Source: a virus. From it: 57,721 nucleotides of DNA. Each line of letters begins with the position of its first letter. Positions within the stretch are counted from its first letter, which is position 1. The stretch spans positions 1 through 57,721 of the IMG/VR virus record IMGVR_UViG_3300047318_000296; one strand, 5' to 3'. A model generated the notes under the pieces. It did not search any database and was not told the origin of the DNA. It was given only the letters and a program-made list of their open reading frames with translations. The position numbers and the translations under genes are program-made. Below are positions 24,630 through 32,008 of this stretch, piece after piece.

Positions 24630-25011
24630 AGCGGAAGTCCTCTGGAACAATTTCTGGATTAAAATCAATCAACTCGTAGGTTGAGTAATGAGTCTTGGCA
24701 AAGGTTCGGCCATCCTTGACATAAATCTTTTTCAATTTACTCGTATAAACCAAGTCTCGGTAGTTAAATCTACCCCTAGCGTCAATAATGACTCGGCCAG
24801 ACAGATTCGGATAACGATTGTCCCACTCCGTTTTCTGAGTGAAAGCCACGCTTTCTAGCACGCCGGTAATACCTTCGGCGTTAAGCTTTTCTACCTCAGC
24901 CGCACGTTCCGCGTTCCATTTTTCGATGCGAATGCGGTTGGCTTCATGCCATTCTTCGCTAAACATTTCTAACGCATCAAATTCTTCGTCTTCGATCTCT
25001 AATTCAACCAT
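24616..25011 (-). CDS. Hypothetical protein
   Basis: 131 aa. A helical, acidic N-terminal third (LEMFSEEWHEANRIRIEKW) is followed by a beta part (GRVIIDARGRFNYRDLVYTS). ATG at 25011 overlaps the upstream stop by 8 nt. Unknown. Confidence 0.65.
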   Translation of the reverse strand: MVELEIEDEEFDALEMFSEEWHEANRIRIEKWNAERAAEVEKLNAEGITGVLESVAFTQKTEWDNRYPNLSGRVIIDARGRFNYRDLVYTSKLKKIYVKDGRTFAKTHYSTYELIDFNPEIVPEDFRYAYE

Positions 25012-25231
25012 CTTCAAATTTCACTTCTTCTAAAGTTTCAGGGAGATAACCTTCGCCGTCGAGCCAATCCAGATCAGCGTACTTTTCATCATAAGTCATA
25101 TCGAGACGTGGCAGGCGTTCACAAATTGCTTCACCCAATTCTCTTGCCGTAACGTTATGGCCCTGACACACCAACACTCCGTTGATGTAGAGCCCTCTCC
25201 AAGTATCACCATTCACAATTACAATTTTCAT
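25004..25231 (-). CDS. Hypothetical protein
   Basis: 75 aa. MKIVIVNGDTWRGLYINGVL start, a helix, then LDWLDGEGYLPETLEEVKFE. The ending resembles short, widely spread phage proteins of unknown function. AAGGAAGT lies before the ATG. Confidence 0.7.
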   Translation of the reverse strand: MKIVIVNGDTWRGLYINGVLVCQGHNVTARELGEAICERLPRLDMTYDEKYADLDWLDGEGYLPETLEEVKFEDG

Positions 25232-25246
25232 TTACACTTCCTTAAA

Positions 25247-25477
25247 TTAATACCAACTATAAAAATCTCTCATCGCCTGCCGACAAACCTCATCACTATG
25301 TTCAGAGCAAACATCACAAAGCCAAGCTTTACGACTCGAAGCAAAAGTAATTTCATGAAATGAAGTCATATGAAATTCATTACAATATTCACAGCGACTG
25401 AATCGAGGGAGCCACTTTCGCCAAAGCTTTGGATAACACCAAACTCTTTTAAATTCCAAGTACCAAATAGATTCCAT
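25247..25477 (-). CDS. Zinc-ribbon-like protein
   Basis: 76 aa from ATG 25477. Two CxxC pairs (RCEYCNEFH and LCDVCSEH) suit a zinc-binding site, after a basic aromatic stretch (KRVWCYPKLWRKWLPRF). The frame is open to 25582, which would add a membrane segment but overlap the next gene by 134 nt. The start is uncertain and no SD is convincing. Confidence 0.55.
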   Translation of the reverse strand: MESIWYLEFKRVWCYPKLWRKWLPRFSRCEYCNEFHMTSFHEITFASSRKAWLCDVCSEHSDEVCRQAMRDFYSWY

Positions 25478-25652
25478 AACAAAGCCAAGAAAGAGGGATG
25501 ACCCATAACAAGGTCCGAACCGTAGAAATGTAAAAGACCATATGCCGAAATTGACCATAACGATCCACGACATGAAACGCACTAATCACCATGACAAGAT
25601 AAATGGCCCAAATAGTTATGCCGTAGATGATCCAATTTATAAACAACGACAT
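25449..25652 (-). CDS. Small membrane protein
   Basis: 67 aa with hydrophobic stretches at about 5-26 and 44-66 (INWIIYGITIWAIYLVMVIS and LLWVIPLSWLCYGIYLVLG). Unknown. Confidence 0.6.
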   Translation of the reverse strand: MSLFINWIIYGITIWAIYLVMVISAFHVVDRYGQFRHMVFYISTVRTLLWVIPLSWLCYGIYLVLGI

Positions 25653-25653
25653 G

Positions 25654-25884
25654 TCACTTCCTATCGTAGCAATCCATGGCTACTCCTTGAAATGTAGTCA
25701 CCACGACACAAATCTTGTTTCCATGTTTAGGCGTAAATTCTCTGATGGTGTAATACGAAGTATCTTTAAATTCGTAAGTTTCATCGATAGGAGGAAGGGT
25801 ATCACCGGGGATAGAAAACACATCTTGGGCCGTGGCGCTTGAAGCCATAAGAGTGATGAAGCCTCCAATCATTAAATATCTCAT
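25654..25884 (-). CDS. Secreted (periplasmic) small protein
   Basis: 76 aa. The signal peptide MRYLMIGGFITLMASSATAQ has a predicted cut after ATA or AQ. The mature part contains two Cys (KICVVV; MDCYDR) that could form a disulphide. ATG at 25884 in a TGATG overlap, with GGAGG upstream. Confidence 0.7.
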   Translation of the reverse strand: MRYLMIGGFITLMASSATAQDVFSIPGDTLPPIDETYEFKDTSYYTIREFTPKHGNKICVVVTTFQGVAMDCYDRK

Positions 25885-26102
25885 CACCTAGCCTCCCTCA
25901 CAAATTCGTTATAGTCGCGGCAAGTCCAATCCACTACATCGACTTCTCGTTTGTTCAACTGAATCCGATTCAACTTATTGTAATTTTCACAAGGGATTAC
26001 GTAAACCACGTTCCCCGATTCTTTGACAACTTCACCGACTTGAACCTGACCATTTAGGATAAAGATGACATTGGTGGTTAAGGCACCGATTAGAGCTAAC
26101 AT
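25884..26102 (-). CDS. Signal-anchored small protein
   Basis: 72 aa from ATG 26102, behind GGGAGG. The N-terminus MLALIGALTTNVIFILNG is hydrophobic, followed by a beta-rich region with two Cys (IPCENYN; DWTCRDYN). A GTG at 26132 is in frame but has the ATG's SD inside it. Unknown. Confidence 0.65.
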   Translation of the reverse strand: MLALIGALTTNVIFILNGQVQVGEVVKESGNVVYVIPCENYNKLNRIQLNKREVDVVDWTCRDYNEFVREAR

Positions 26103-26135
26103 TTCAAACCTCCCGTAAAATTGATAAGCCACAGG

Positions 26136-26164
26136 AGGTTACAGCATTGTGAGCCGTTTGTCAA
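26136..26164 (-). promoter_or_regulatory. Possible promoter
   Basis: Minus strand TTGACA (26164-26159), 17 bp, TAACCT (26141-26136). The -35 is perfect and the -10 is weak. It would drive the genes from 26102 leftward. Confidence 0.45.
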
Positions 26165-26213
26165 TCCACAAACAATCCTTTTTTTGTTCTAAGCTCTTCT
26201 AATTTAGCCATAA

Positions 26214-26411
26214 TTATTTATTTACAATCAAAAGAGCTAGAAGGGCGACAAGGATCACGAAACCCCAAATACCAAACGCGATCCAGAGCGGGGACAAGAC
26301 CCAAAGCCAAGACCACGAAATAAAGCCGGTTAGCTTTAAGCCAATGAACAAGATTGTGAGAAGACCGACGAAACCAATGCCGTTATTATTATTATTAATC
26401 TGAGTACCCAT
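26214..26411 (-). CDS. Small integral membrane protein
   Basis: 65 aa: an Asn-rich start, then LTILFIGLKLTGFISWSWLW and SPLWIAFGIWGFVILVALLA. The motif LTILFIGLKLxGxIxWSW is shared by small membrane proteins found across phages and bacteria; function unknown. Confidence 0.75.
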   Translation of the reverse strand: MGTQINNNNNGIGFVGLLTILFIGLKLTGFISWSWLWVLSPLWIAFGIWGFVILVALLALLIVNK

Positions 26412-26533
26412 TAAAATAATCCATTCCTTGTACCATTAATTTTGTTGTTAATAATAATCATGATCCACTTCACGGTATAGTATACCGCCGCAATAGCGAC
26501 AATACTTACCAAAGGGTCGGGCCAAGTTTCCAT
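26411..26533 (-). CDS. Small membrane protein (40 aa)
   Basis: METWPDPLVSIVAIAAVYYT and on: one hydrophobic segment, then a polar tail. The stop overlaps the next ATG by one base. Too short to classify. Confidence 0.5.
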   Translation of the reverse strand: METWPDPLVSIVAIAAVYYTVKWIMIIINNKINGTRNGLF

Positions 26534-26535
26534 AA

Positions 26536-26685
26536 CTAATCTCTCAAGCTTTCTATAGCCATAGTGACGGCTTCATATGCGTCACCTTCGGAAATACTAA
26601 ATTGTTCGGCCAGCGGCGTAACAACTTCATTGTCGCGCCAATGATGTACCAGATCAGGAAGAACATTGTTACAGACATGTTTCAA
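26536..26685 (-). CDS. Small hypothetical protein (49 aa)
   Basis: Starts at TTG 26685 with AAAAGG upstream, inside the end of the HD gene. The sequence LVHHWRDNEVVTPLAEQFSI ending in AIESLRD is coherent. A competing frame in the same place gives a 41-aa hydrophobic peptide and is less likely. Confidence 0.45.
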   Translation of the reverse strand: MKHVCNNVLPDLVHHWRDNEVVTPLAEQFSISEGDAYEAVTMAIESLRD

Positions 26686-27145
26686 TAGCCTTTTCTAATT
26701 TCTCCCTAACCCCGACATATCTCTTGGTCAGGTACGATCTAAATTTCTCATCCAATCCGCCTAAGCGATCAGGATTATCATTATCTAGGTTATCGGCTAG
26801 TTTGCCAAGCAATGCGGTTAGATTACCGCTGGCGCATAACGCGTCGATATAATCATTGTAATCGTTACCTTCATCATGTGTCAGAAGTTTTACCGCGTCA
26901 ATCGTCTTATTGTTGTAACCAAAGATATGGAGATCGTCTTCAGTAATATCACTATCTTCAATAACATCATGAAGCAATGCGACATGGATGTAATCCGAGA
27001 CCGCGTTAAGTTTATATCTACGAATCAGAGAAACCATATTGTCCGCGACACGGAGACAATGATCGTATTTTGAAACGCCTTGCTTATCCTTCTGTCCCGA
27101 AAGCGCGGCTTTGACCAGAATTTTAGTTTTTGTAATTGTTGGCAT
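26669..27145 (-). CDS. HD-domain phosphohydrolase, SpoT/MESH1-like
   Basis: 158 aa, a single HD domain. Motifs: H29 in GVSKYDHCLRVA, then H59-D60 in ALLHDVIEDSDIT (with E63-D64), and GKLADNLDN near the end. This is the arrangement of (p)ppGpp hydrolases of the RelA/SpoT/MESH1 group, with no synthetase domain. It may degrade alarmones raised during infection. Hydrolysis of another nucleotide is possible; the motif set alone does not fix the substrate. Confidence 0.85.
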   Translation of the reverse strand: MPTITKTKILVKAALSGQKDKQGVSKYDHCLRVADNMVSLIRRYKLNAVSDYIHVALLHDVIEDSDITEDDLHIFGYNNKTIDAVKLLTHDEGNDYNDYIDALCASGNLTALLGKLADNLDNDNPDRLGGLDEKFRSYLTKRYVGVREKLEKAIETCL

Positions 27146-27411
27146 TATAAAATTTCAAACCTTCCATCATCCATTTCAGCGGCACGTCTAGCATATGTTT
27201 CGCCTGTTTCAATATCTCGATACACAAAAACTCTATCATAATCAACTAAAGGAATTTCAGTTTGAACCGTTGCGTTCGTAATAACTTCATATATCGTGCC
27301 GCGAACCTTGTGTTTCACCTTGAAATGACTGTTATTCCTAGACGCGTAATAAACCAATGCACCAGAAATAGCGCCGGAAATAATGGCAGTAATTGTAATT
27401 GTTAAAAACAT
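27145..27411 (-). CDS. Membrane-anchored small protein with DUF1653-like domain
   Basis: 88 aa from ATG 27411. One TM segment (MFLTITITAIISGAISGALV), then FKVKHKVRGTIYEVI ... RVFVYRDIETGETYARRA ... DGRFE. The latter looks like the small DUF1653-type beta domain seen alone in other phages. The frame extends to 27531 but would overlap the next gene by 119 nt. Confidence 0.6.
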   Translation of the reverse strand: MFLTITITAIISGAISGALVYYASRNNSHFKVKHKVRGTIYEVITNATVQTEIPLVDYDRVFVYRDIETGETYARRAAEMDDGRFEIL

Positions 27412-27412
27412 A

Positions 27413-27586
27413 TTATTCAACCGTTTCGTAAGGGATGCATTCGATATCAGAGTCAGAAATTCCGACCCAACCATCTTCGTAATGGCGGACAATGCCTTTC
27501 TTAGCCGCGACACATTCTGCCACGGTATCAAATTTTTGTACCGTCAATGTCTGACCATTGTTATAAGCACTGAGCCAAATAATCAT
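27413..27586 (-). CDS. Small hypothetical protein (57 aa)
   Basis: ATG at 27586 is preferred (AAGGG 6-7 nt upstream) over 27604. MIIWLSAYNNGQTLTVQKFD then TVAECVAAKKGIVRHYEDGW. The paired Cys and the pattern suggest a short secreted or membrane-edge protein. Unknown. Confidence 0.6.
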   Translation of the reverse strand: MIIWLSAYNNGQTLTVQKFDTVAECVAAKKGIVRHYEDGWVGISDSDIECIPYETVE

Positions 27587-27600
27587 AAGTCCCTTAACAA

Positions 27601-27822
27601 TCATGGTAGTACAACCTTAACGTCTTTGTCAATGCGTTTAAATTGATCAAATCCAGTTTTAATCACTTCTTCAAACGAAGTGATGTTCCAGCTATCCCAT
27701 TTCTTACCAAATCGGGTGTGGCGCTTGAAATCGCGCCGATACACCTTACCTTCACGTGACAAAGCAAATTGAAACGATTGATTATCATCTTCGGCTTGAT
27801 AAACAGCTACGGCTCTCGTCAT
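27601..27822 (-). CDS. Hypothetical protein
   Basis: 73 aa, beta-rich and basic in the middle (GKVYRRDFKRHTRFGKKWDS). ATG 27822 overlaps the previous stop (ATGA). Unknown. Confidence 0.65.
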   Translation of the reverse strand: MTRAVAVYQAEDDNQSFQFALSREGKVYRRDFKRHTRFGKKWDSWNITSFEEVIKTGFDQFKRIDKDVKVVLP

Positions 27823-28139
27823 TGAGTCATAATCCTTTTATAAAATATTTCATGAAGGAGACAATCATCATTAATAACCATTCCATCCTCATAATAATTT
27901 TCACCTTCTTCGATATGAAAATCCTTGTCGTCGTGATGTGGTCTAAGGACAAGGTCAAAACATGGGAGGTGGGACGAACCGTCTAGAAGGCTTAGGAAGG
28001 AATGGAACGCGCCAGAGATTTTTTCCTCAGTGGTGTAGCCATTATCAACATTGGCCCAATACTTAGGAAGACTTCTTATTGCTTGTAAAAAATTTTCTCT
28101 GACTTCTTCTTTGGTGTAAGCTCTCGGTGCTTCGCTCAT
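27819..28139 (-). CDS. Hypothetical protein
   Basis: 106 aa. Helical N-terminus (YTKEEVRENFLQAIRSLPKY), His/Asp-rich middle (RPHHDDKDFHIEEGENYYED). The start overlaps the 28136 gene stop. Unknown. Confidence 0.65.
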   Translation of the reverse strand: MSEAPRAYTKEEVRENFLQAIRSLPKYWANVDNGYTTEEKISGAFHSFLSLLDGSSHLPCFDLVLRPHHDDKDFHIEEGENYYEDGMVINDDCLLHEIFYKRIMTQ

Positions 28140-28354
28140 CTGTGCTTCTCCACCTTATATTGATCGCAAATAGCTTTAAAGGCTTCGTCTTCAGAATCTG
28201 CATAACCATCATAAATAGCATGAGGAGTTAAAGCTTCTTTCTTATTATAAAATTTGGCGTTCCAATACCACTGATTCCAGAAAAAGAACCATGTAACTTT
28301 TTCGACATACGCGGTGCATAATTCGTCATCGACGTAAAAATAAGGTTCAGCCAT
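28136..28354 (-). CDS. Hypothetical protein
   Basis: 72 aa with many aromatics (TWFFFWNQWYWNAKFYNKKE) and an acidic helical end. Beta-sheet core likely. It overlaps the end of the third motor-region gene by 8 nt. Unknown. Confidence 0.65.
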   Translation of the reverse strand: MAEPYFYVDDELCTAYVEKVTWFFFWNQWYWNAKFYNKKEALTPHAIYDGYADSEDEAFKAICDQYKVEKHR

Positions 28355-28814
28355 CTTTCCTAATAATCTCCTGTTCCTTCATAGGTACTGATTCAATATC
28401 GCCGTGGGCGTTGAGCGTTGCATTACCGCCCTCTCCCTGTTTATCACTCTTCTTGCCACCTTTACGAAGCACGGCTGCACCGTTTTTCGCCGTCTTCTGC
28501 AATTGCTCGAAAGCCTTTTTATTCTGTTCCGTATTAGGGATACTGATTAGACGCGGTTCCGTTTTATCTTTTTCCATGATTAGAATGGAAATCGTTTTCT
28601 CATTCATTGTCCCGCCAAGAAATCTGGCTTGATCCAATTCAGTGAAATTAAGTGGAACGGCATATCCAAAATACTTTGGGACTTCTGTAACGGCTTGATA
28701 GTATCCTAAGTAAGTCAGCGGAATAAGTGCGGCAACTGCCATTTTCCAATTATACTTAGCAAGAATAATAAGCGTGAGTAGGACAAGGCCGAATATAGCG
28801 ATACTAAAAATCAT
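28347..28814 (-). CDS. Membrane protein linked to the MotA/MotB-like pair
   Basis: 155 aa. Two hydrophobic segments (about 2-18 and 28-43, AVAALIPLTYLGYY), then a soluble domain and a charged, glycine-rich tail (RKGGKKSDKQGEGGN). The ATG overlaps the stop of the MotB-like gene as ATGA, so the three genes 29842-28347 are coupled. It may be an assembly factor or a stator-associated partner; no family recognised. Confidence 0.65.
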   Translation of the reverse strand: MIFSIAIFGLVLLTLIILAKYNWKMAVAALIPLTYLGYYQAVTEVPKYFGYAVPLNFTELDQARFLGGTMNEKTISILIMEKDKTEPRLISIPNTEQNKKAFEQLQKTAKNGAAVLRKGGKKSDKQGEGGNATLNAHGDIESVPMKEQEIIRKDG

Positions 28815-29398
28815 GTCTTTAACCTTGCGAAAAGAGAAACCTTGTCAGTTTCATTCTTTGAAATGAAATTACCTTTTTCATCCACAGTAAATTGGGTTAT
28901 AGTTTCTTCCGTACCATCATCCAGTAGATCAACGCTGCGTTCCGTGATTTCCTTATAAGGATTAAGCTTACGAACCACGACCTTTACTTTTTCCGTCTCA
29001 TGCGTTCTATTGGCATACATCATGACATTGACGGTGTAAGTTCCCGGCACAATACCTCTAATACTAATGACTTCACGCCTGCCGGGAGCACTTTTCATTT
29101 CACCCAATTCATTTTTGATACGGTTATTGATACCCATATTGTCAGTATCAAGAGTCATACCGCCTATTTCACGATCTCGGAAGAAAACGATCTCACCCTT
29201 TTCATTAGACACCCAAAGATCGACATCGTTAACTGAATCGTCGTCCCACGTCAATTCTATGAGGTACTGAGACGGATCGATGTGATTCCCTTTTTCTTCG
29301 GCTTTCTTAGCCTCAGATAAGAGAAACATTGTTACGAAGATGACAAACAAAGTGGTCAGGACATCGATGTACGCCGTAGCTGTTGATTTCGGCATCAT
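28811..29398 (-). CDS. MotB/ExbD/ZorB-like stator protein with YfaP-like domain
   Basis: 195 aa. The single N-terminal TM reads ATAYIDVLTTLFVIFVTMFL, with an Asp (D12) at its start followed by an L-T-T-L pattern. That is the signature of MotB/ExbD/TolR proton-binding helices. In place of an OmpA-like peptidoglycan domain, residues 43-160 look like a DUF2135/YfaP-type beta domain (DVDLWVSNEKGEIVFF; VPGTYTVNVMMYAN). It would sit in the periplasm. Its partner is the MotA-like gene just upstream. Confidence 0.72.
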   Translation of the reverse strand: MMPKSTATAYIDVLTTLFVIFVTMFLLSEAKKAEEKGNHIDPSQYLIELTWDDDSVNDVDLWVSNEKGEIVFFRDREIGGMTLDTDNMGINNRIKNELGEMKSAPGRREVISIRGIVPGTYTVNVMMYANRTHETEKVKVVVRKLNPYKEITERSVDLLDDGTEETITQFTVDEKGNFISKNETDKVSLFARLKT

Positions 29399-29428
29399 TG
29401 GCCTAAATCCCTTGAAACTTAGAGGTAT

Positions 29429-29842
29429 TTATTCTTTCTCGTACTGAGAAAAGCAAGAGCCGATTTGCATATCCATGAGATAGCTGGAACCAATGCCGAA
29501 AAGCGCGGTTAGGAACACCGGAGCTAGTTCTGGCATAATATTGGCGCGGAACGCTTCCAAGTCTTTTGCTCCATCCATCATCATATAGATCGCGGTCAAT
29601 GTGCCAATAAGCCCTAATGCGGGAAGGCGGGAGCAGTAATACGACACGGCTTTGAAATTAGCTTTGTCGCCCATGCATCCTAGATAACCAGAACATAGGA
29701 AGTAGATCGCTGTAATGCCAAGGGTGACATGTGTTTTATCCATGATCCAGACGAGATTAAAAACGTCGTAGAACTGAATTAAAAAAGCCATGATAAACAG
29801 CGTGACACAGTTGAATGTGAGCCACTTATAATTAATAGTCAT
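29429..29842 (-). CDS. MotA/TolQ/ExbB-like proton-channel protein
   Basis: 137 aa with four hydrophobic segments (about 10-31, 40-57, 70-90, 105-122). The third carries LPALGLIGTLTAIYMM and the fourth PVFLTALFGIGSSYLMD, both matching the P-x-LGLxGT and L-x-T-x-x-G signatures of the ExbB/TolQ/MotA family. It is shorter than typical members and lacks a long cytoplasmic loop. With the 28811 protein it could form a proton-driven rotary stator. AAGGATTTAAATAATG start. Confidence 0.72.
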   Translation of the reverse strand: MTINYKWLTFNCVTLFIMAFLIQFYDVFNLVWIMDKTHVTLGITAIYFLCSGYLGCMGDKANFKAVSYYCSRLPALGLIGTLTAIYMMMDGAKDLEAFRANIMPELAPVFLTALFGIGSSYLMDMQIGSCFSQYEKE

Positions 29843-29853
29843 TATTTAAATCC

Positions 29854-30429
29854 TTATTTTCCATGGTTGGGACCAAAACCCATTTCTGTAGCAGCATGTT
29901 TTCTTGCATTGATAGCGTCTTGTTCGTTTAAAAAATGGCCTAAATAGTAACGTACACCATTTTGATTAATATATGCTACCCATCTCTGCTTATCTTCCCG
30001 CCAAAAAATTCCTGTAGTCCCACTTTTATTCTTAATACTTCGCGCCACGTTCTGCATGTTTATTAATTGTGTGGCGTCTCGGAGGTTATGAAGCCTATTG
30101 TCAGACCTAATCCCATTAATATGTTCCACCACCGGTGGCAAATAACCATAATTCCACAACCAAATTATTCTATTTGCCCGAAATTCCTTACCTAAAAAAT
30201 GGTTTCTAGACAATACTCCGACAAAATAGCCTTGAGCGTTAAGCTTAGTAAAAGCTTCTTTTTCGGCTCTATTAGCATTCCACACATTACAGATGGCTTG
30301 AGCCGAAAATCTTGGGCCATCCTCGAACCAAGATAGGTCCCGCCTCTTCCAGTAAAGCTTGCCGGATTCTGGGTTGTACTCTAACAGTTCTTTCAATACG
30401 GTTTGACTTATTAATTCATCTTTATTCAA
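29854..30429 (-). CDS. HNH endonuclease with AP2-like DNA-binding domain
   Basis: 191 aa. HNH_3-type core: FRANRIIWLWNYG, PPVVEHINGIRSDNRLHNLR and DATQLINMQN. A C-terminal AP2/ERF-like module follows (GTTGIFWREDKQRWVAYI, then YYLGHFLNEQDAINARKHA). This fusion is typical of free-standing homing endonucleases in large phages. Starts at TTG 30429. It sits between the motor pair and the 30460 gene. Confidence 0.9.
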   Translation of the reverse strand: MNKDELISQTVLKELLEYNPESGKLYWKRRDLSWFEDGPRFSAQAICNVWNANRAEKEAFTKLNAQGYFVGVLSRNHFLGKEFRANRIIWLWNYGYLPPVVEHINGIRSDNRLHNLRDATQLINMQNVARSIKNKSGTTGIFWREDKQRWVAYINQNGVRYYLGHFLNEQDAINARKHAATEMGFGPNHGK

Positions 30430-30459
30430 CGGTTTACTTCGTTTTTACATCAATCGACA

Positions 30460-30747
30460 TTATTCTTCATCCTCATATTCTTCAGGGAGATAGTCTAGCG
30501 GATTATATCCACTGATATTTGGACCATCCAGTTCCTTAACCAAGAGGGCTACAACATCTTCAGGAACTTCTAGTTTTGTCAAATCATAGGCATCTAATTT
30601 ACCATAAATTTCTGAATGTTTGCCGAGAATTTCACCGAAGTAAATCTCTTTACCAATGGCGCTATCAATGTCTTCTTGGTTCGCGGCGAAAAGACCTTCA
30701 ACATCGCCCATACGTCCGCAGTCCCAATAAAATTTATAAAGATTCAT
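30460..30747 (-). CDS. Conserved phage protein
   Basis: 95 aa. MNLYKFYWDCGRMGDVEGLF, then GKEIYFGEILGKHSEIYG and an acidic tail. The pattern (YxFYWDCGRMG, GEILGKHSEIYG) recurs in unrelated phages; function unknown. Confidence 0.75.
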   Translation of the reverse strand: MNLYKFYWDCGRMGDVEGLFAANQEDIDSAIGKEIYFGEILGKHSEIYGKLDAYDLTKLEVPEDVVALLVKELDGPNISGYNPLDYLPEEYEDEE

Positions 30748-30760
30748 TTAGCTATCCTGT

Positions 30761-30946
30761 TTAGAATTTATAACGACGTGTCGCGCTATACGCGGCGAAC
30801 GAAATGATCCATATCGCTATGGTGAGAAATAAATCAGACGGCTGAAGCAAGAACGCCGCGCCGAAGATGGCGAGGAAGATTATGAAGGAGAAAAACAGAT
30901 CAACGGCGAACGTCTGTAACCAGAAAATGACATGGTTCCAATTCAT
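30761..30946 (-). CDS. Small membrane protein
   Basis: 61 aa. Two hydrophobic segments (LFFSFIIFLAIFGAAFLL and LFLTIAIWIISFAAYS), basic end RRYKF. The ATG overlaps the 30943 gene stop. Unknown. Confidence 0.65.
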   Translation of the reverse strand: MNWNHVIFWLQTFAVDLFFSFIIFLAIFGAAFLLQPSDLFLTIAIWIISFAAYSATRRYKF

Positions 30947-31311
30947 TGTGAACGTTTCCCTTGTTCAAACGCACGCCTTGCATGTCGTGTCACGATGTCA
31001 CGGAACTCAGAGTTGTGTCCATATTCTTGAGGATAATACTTGTTCCACCATGGATCGAATTCATCAAAAGCTGGTGGCTCTACGCTGAGAGAATCAACTT
31101 TTTTAAATCTGCTAAAATGATGGCCGTCTGGTTTGCCTCTATCATCTTCGATCACGCCAACGTAGTCATCGTAATACTTGTAATACTTGCCGCCGACGAC
31201 GTAATGTGTTCCTACGGTGAAGAATTCTTTACTAAAATATTCATCGCCTCCACCAATATATTCGACTATATCGCCAACAACTGCATCTTCACTACTTGTA
31301 AGGTTAGTCAT
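30943..31311 (-). CDS. Hypothetical protein
   Basis: 122 aa. N-terminal beta module (VGDIVEYIGGGDEYFSKEFF ... GTHYVVGGKYYKYYDDYVGV) resembling small SH3-like phage proteins such as the one at 51146. The C-terminal helix is basic. ATG at 31311 is nearer the ribosome site than the in-frame 31338. Confidence 0.65.
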   Translation of the reverse strand: MTNLTSSEDAVVGDIVEYIGGGDEYFSKEFFTVGTHYVVGGKYYKYYDDYVGVIEDDRGKPDGHHFSRFKKVDSLSVEPPAFDEFDPWWNKYYPQEYGHNSEFRDIVTRHARRAFEQGKRSQ

Positions 31312-31355
31312 GTCTTTAGTCTCTTTCAAACTCTTCAATTTTTATATTGTCAGTC

Positions 31356-31384
31356 ATTACAACATAGAAATCTCATTTTGTCAA
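31356..31384 (-). promoter_or_regulatory. Promoter for the 30943 transcript
   Basis: Minus strand TTGACA (31384-31379), 17 bp, TGTAAT (31361-31356). Confidence 0.7.
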
Positions 31385-31407
31385 GCTAAATTTTTCGTAA
31401 AGTTCTT

Positions 31408-31503
31408 CTACGCTTTTGTTTTAAATATTTCGGAGTACCTAATAATTGAAAGCAAATCTGTGTCTCTAATGTTAGAAGCGCTTTCTGGCCACTTCTTAAT
31501 CAA
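31408..31503 (-). CDS. Possible small protein (31 aa)
   Basis: TTG at 31503 with GGGG about 9 nt upstream, reading IKKWPESASNIRDTDLLSII and on. It follows the 31507 gene directly and ends before the next promoter. Short, so uncertain. Confidence 0.35.
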   Translation of the reverse strand: MIKKWPESASNIRDTDLLSIIRYSEIFKTKA

Positions 31504-31506
31504 AAA

Positions 31507-31719
31507 TCAAACCCCTTCTACGGCCCATCGAGCCATAACTTCCGCCACGCCTTCTTCCGTCGTCATCCGATTATTGATGAACCAAACCACTGTACCGACA
31601 AAGGTAATTCCGACGCCGATAGTATCTTCGCCTTTATTAATTTCGTAATATTGATCCGGCTCCGAAAGAGCAAGATTCATCAATTTATTAGTAGTCATTG
31701 AATTGTTATATCGGGCCAT
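31507..31719 (-). CDS. Hypothetical protein
   Basis: 70 aa from ATG 31719, behind AAGGAGATTGAA. A hydrophobic centre (TIGVGITFVGTVVWFINNRM) may be membrane-active. Unknown. Confidence 0.65.
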   Translation of the reverse strand: MARYNNSMTTNKLMNLALSEPDQYYEINKGEDTIGVGITFVGTVVWFINNRMTTEEGVAEVMARWAVEGV

Positions 31720-31736
31720 TTCAATCTCCTTTTCTG

Positions 31737-31937
31737 TTAACGACAAGAAACTACGAACGGGGCATCTTTATCGAACACTCTGTTATACATGAATTTTGGC
31801 CAAAGGAGAACAATCGCTGAGGCACCGGGATAGTTATTACTGTAGCAGATTCGGTTAAAGCGATCATCATATTCTTTTTGAAACGCCAGACCAATGAGTA
31901 GATAGACTACGACAAGTGATACGAGTGTTTTATTCAT
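31737..31937 (-). CDS. Signal-anchored small protein
   Basis: 66 aa. MNKTLVSLVVVYLLIGLAFQ is a TM or signal segment. The remainder has two Cys (RICYSNNYPG; VVSCR) that may pair in the periplasm. Unknown. Confidence 0.65.
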   Translation of the reverse strand: MNKTLVSLVVVYLLIGLAFQKEYDDRFNRICYSNNYPGASAIVLLWPKFMYNRVFDKDAPFVVSCR

Positions 31938-31971
31938 TAGAATTTGTTCTCACCTCCAATACTTAATCACT

Positions 31972-32004
31972 TAAAAACAGCAGTAGCCCATTTAAGGGCT
32001 ACTG
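31972..32004 (-). terminator. Intrinsic terminator
   Basis: CAGTAGCCC-TTAAAT-GGGCTACTG in the minus direction, followed by CTGTTTTT. It lies directly behind the 20-codon gene at 32009. Confidence 0.8.
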
Positions 32005-32008
32005 TCAA

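Noticed and set aside
26161-26211. 16-codon frame MAKLEELRTKKGLFVD on the minus strand
   Set aside because: No SD, very short, and it overlaps the -35 of the promoter at 26159.
32003-32008. TTGACA on the minus strand upstream of the 31737 gene
   Set aside because: At 16-18 bp spacing there is no -10 (TACTGC), and the region is occupied by the terminator hairpin.
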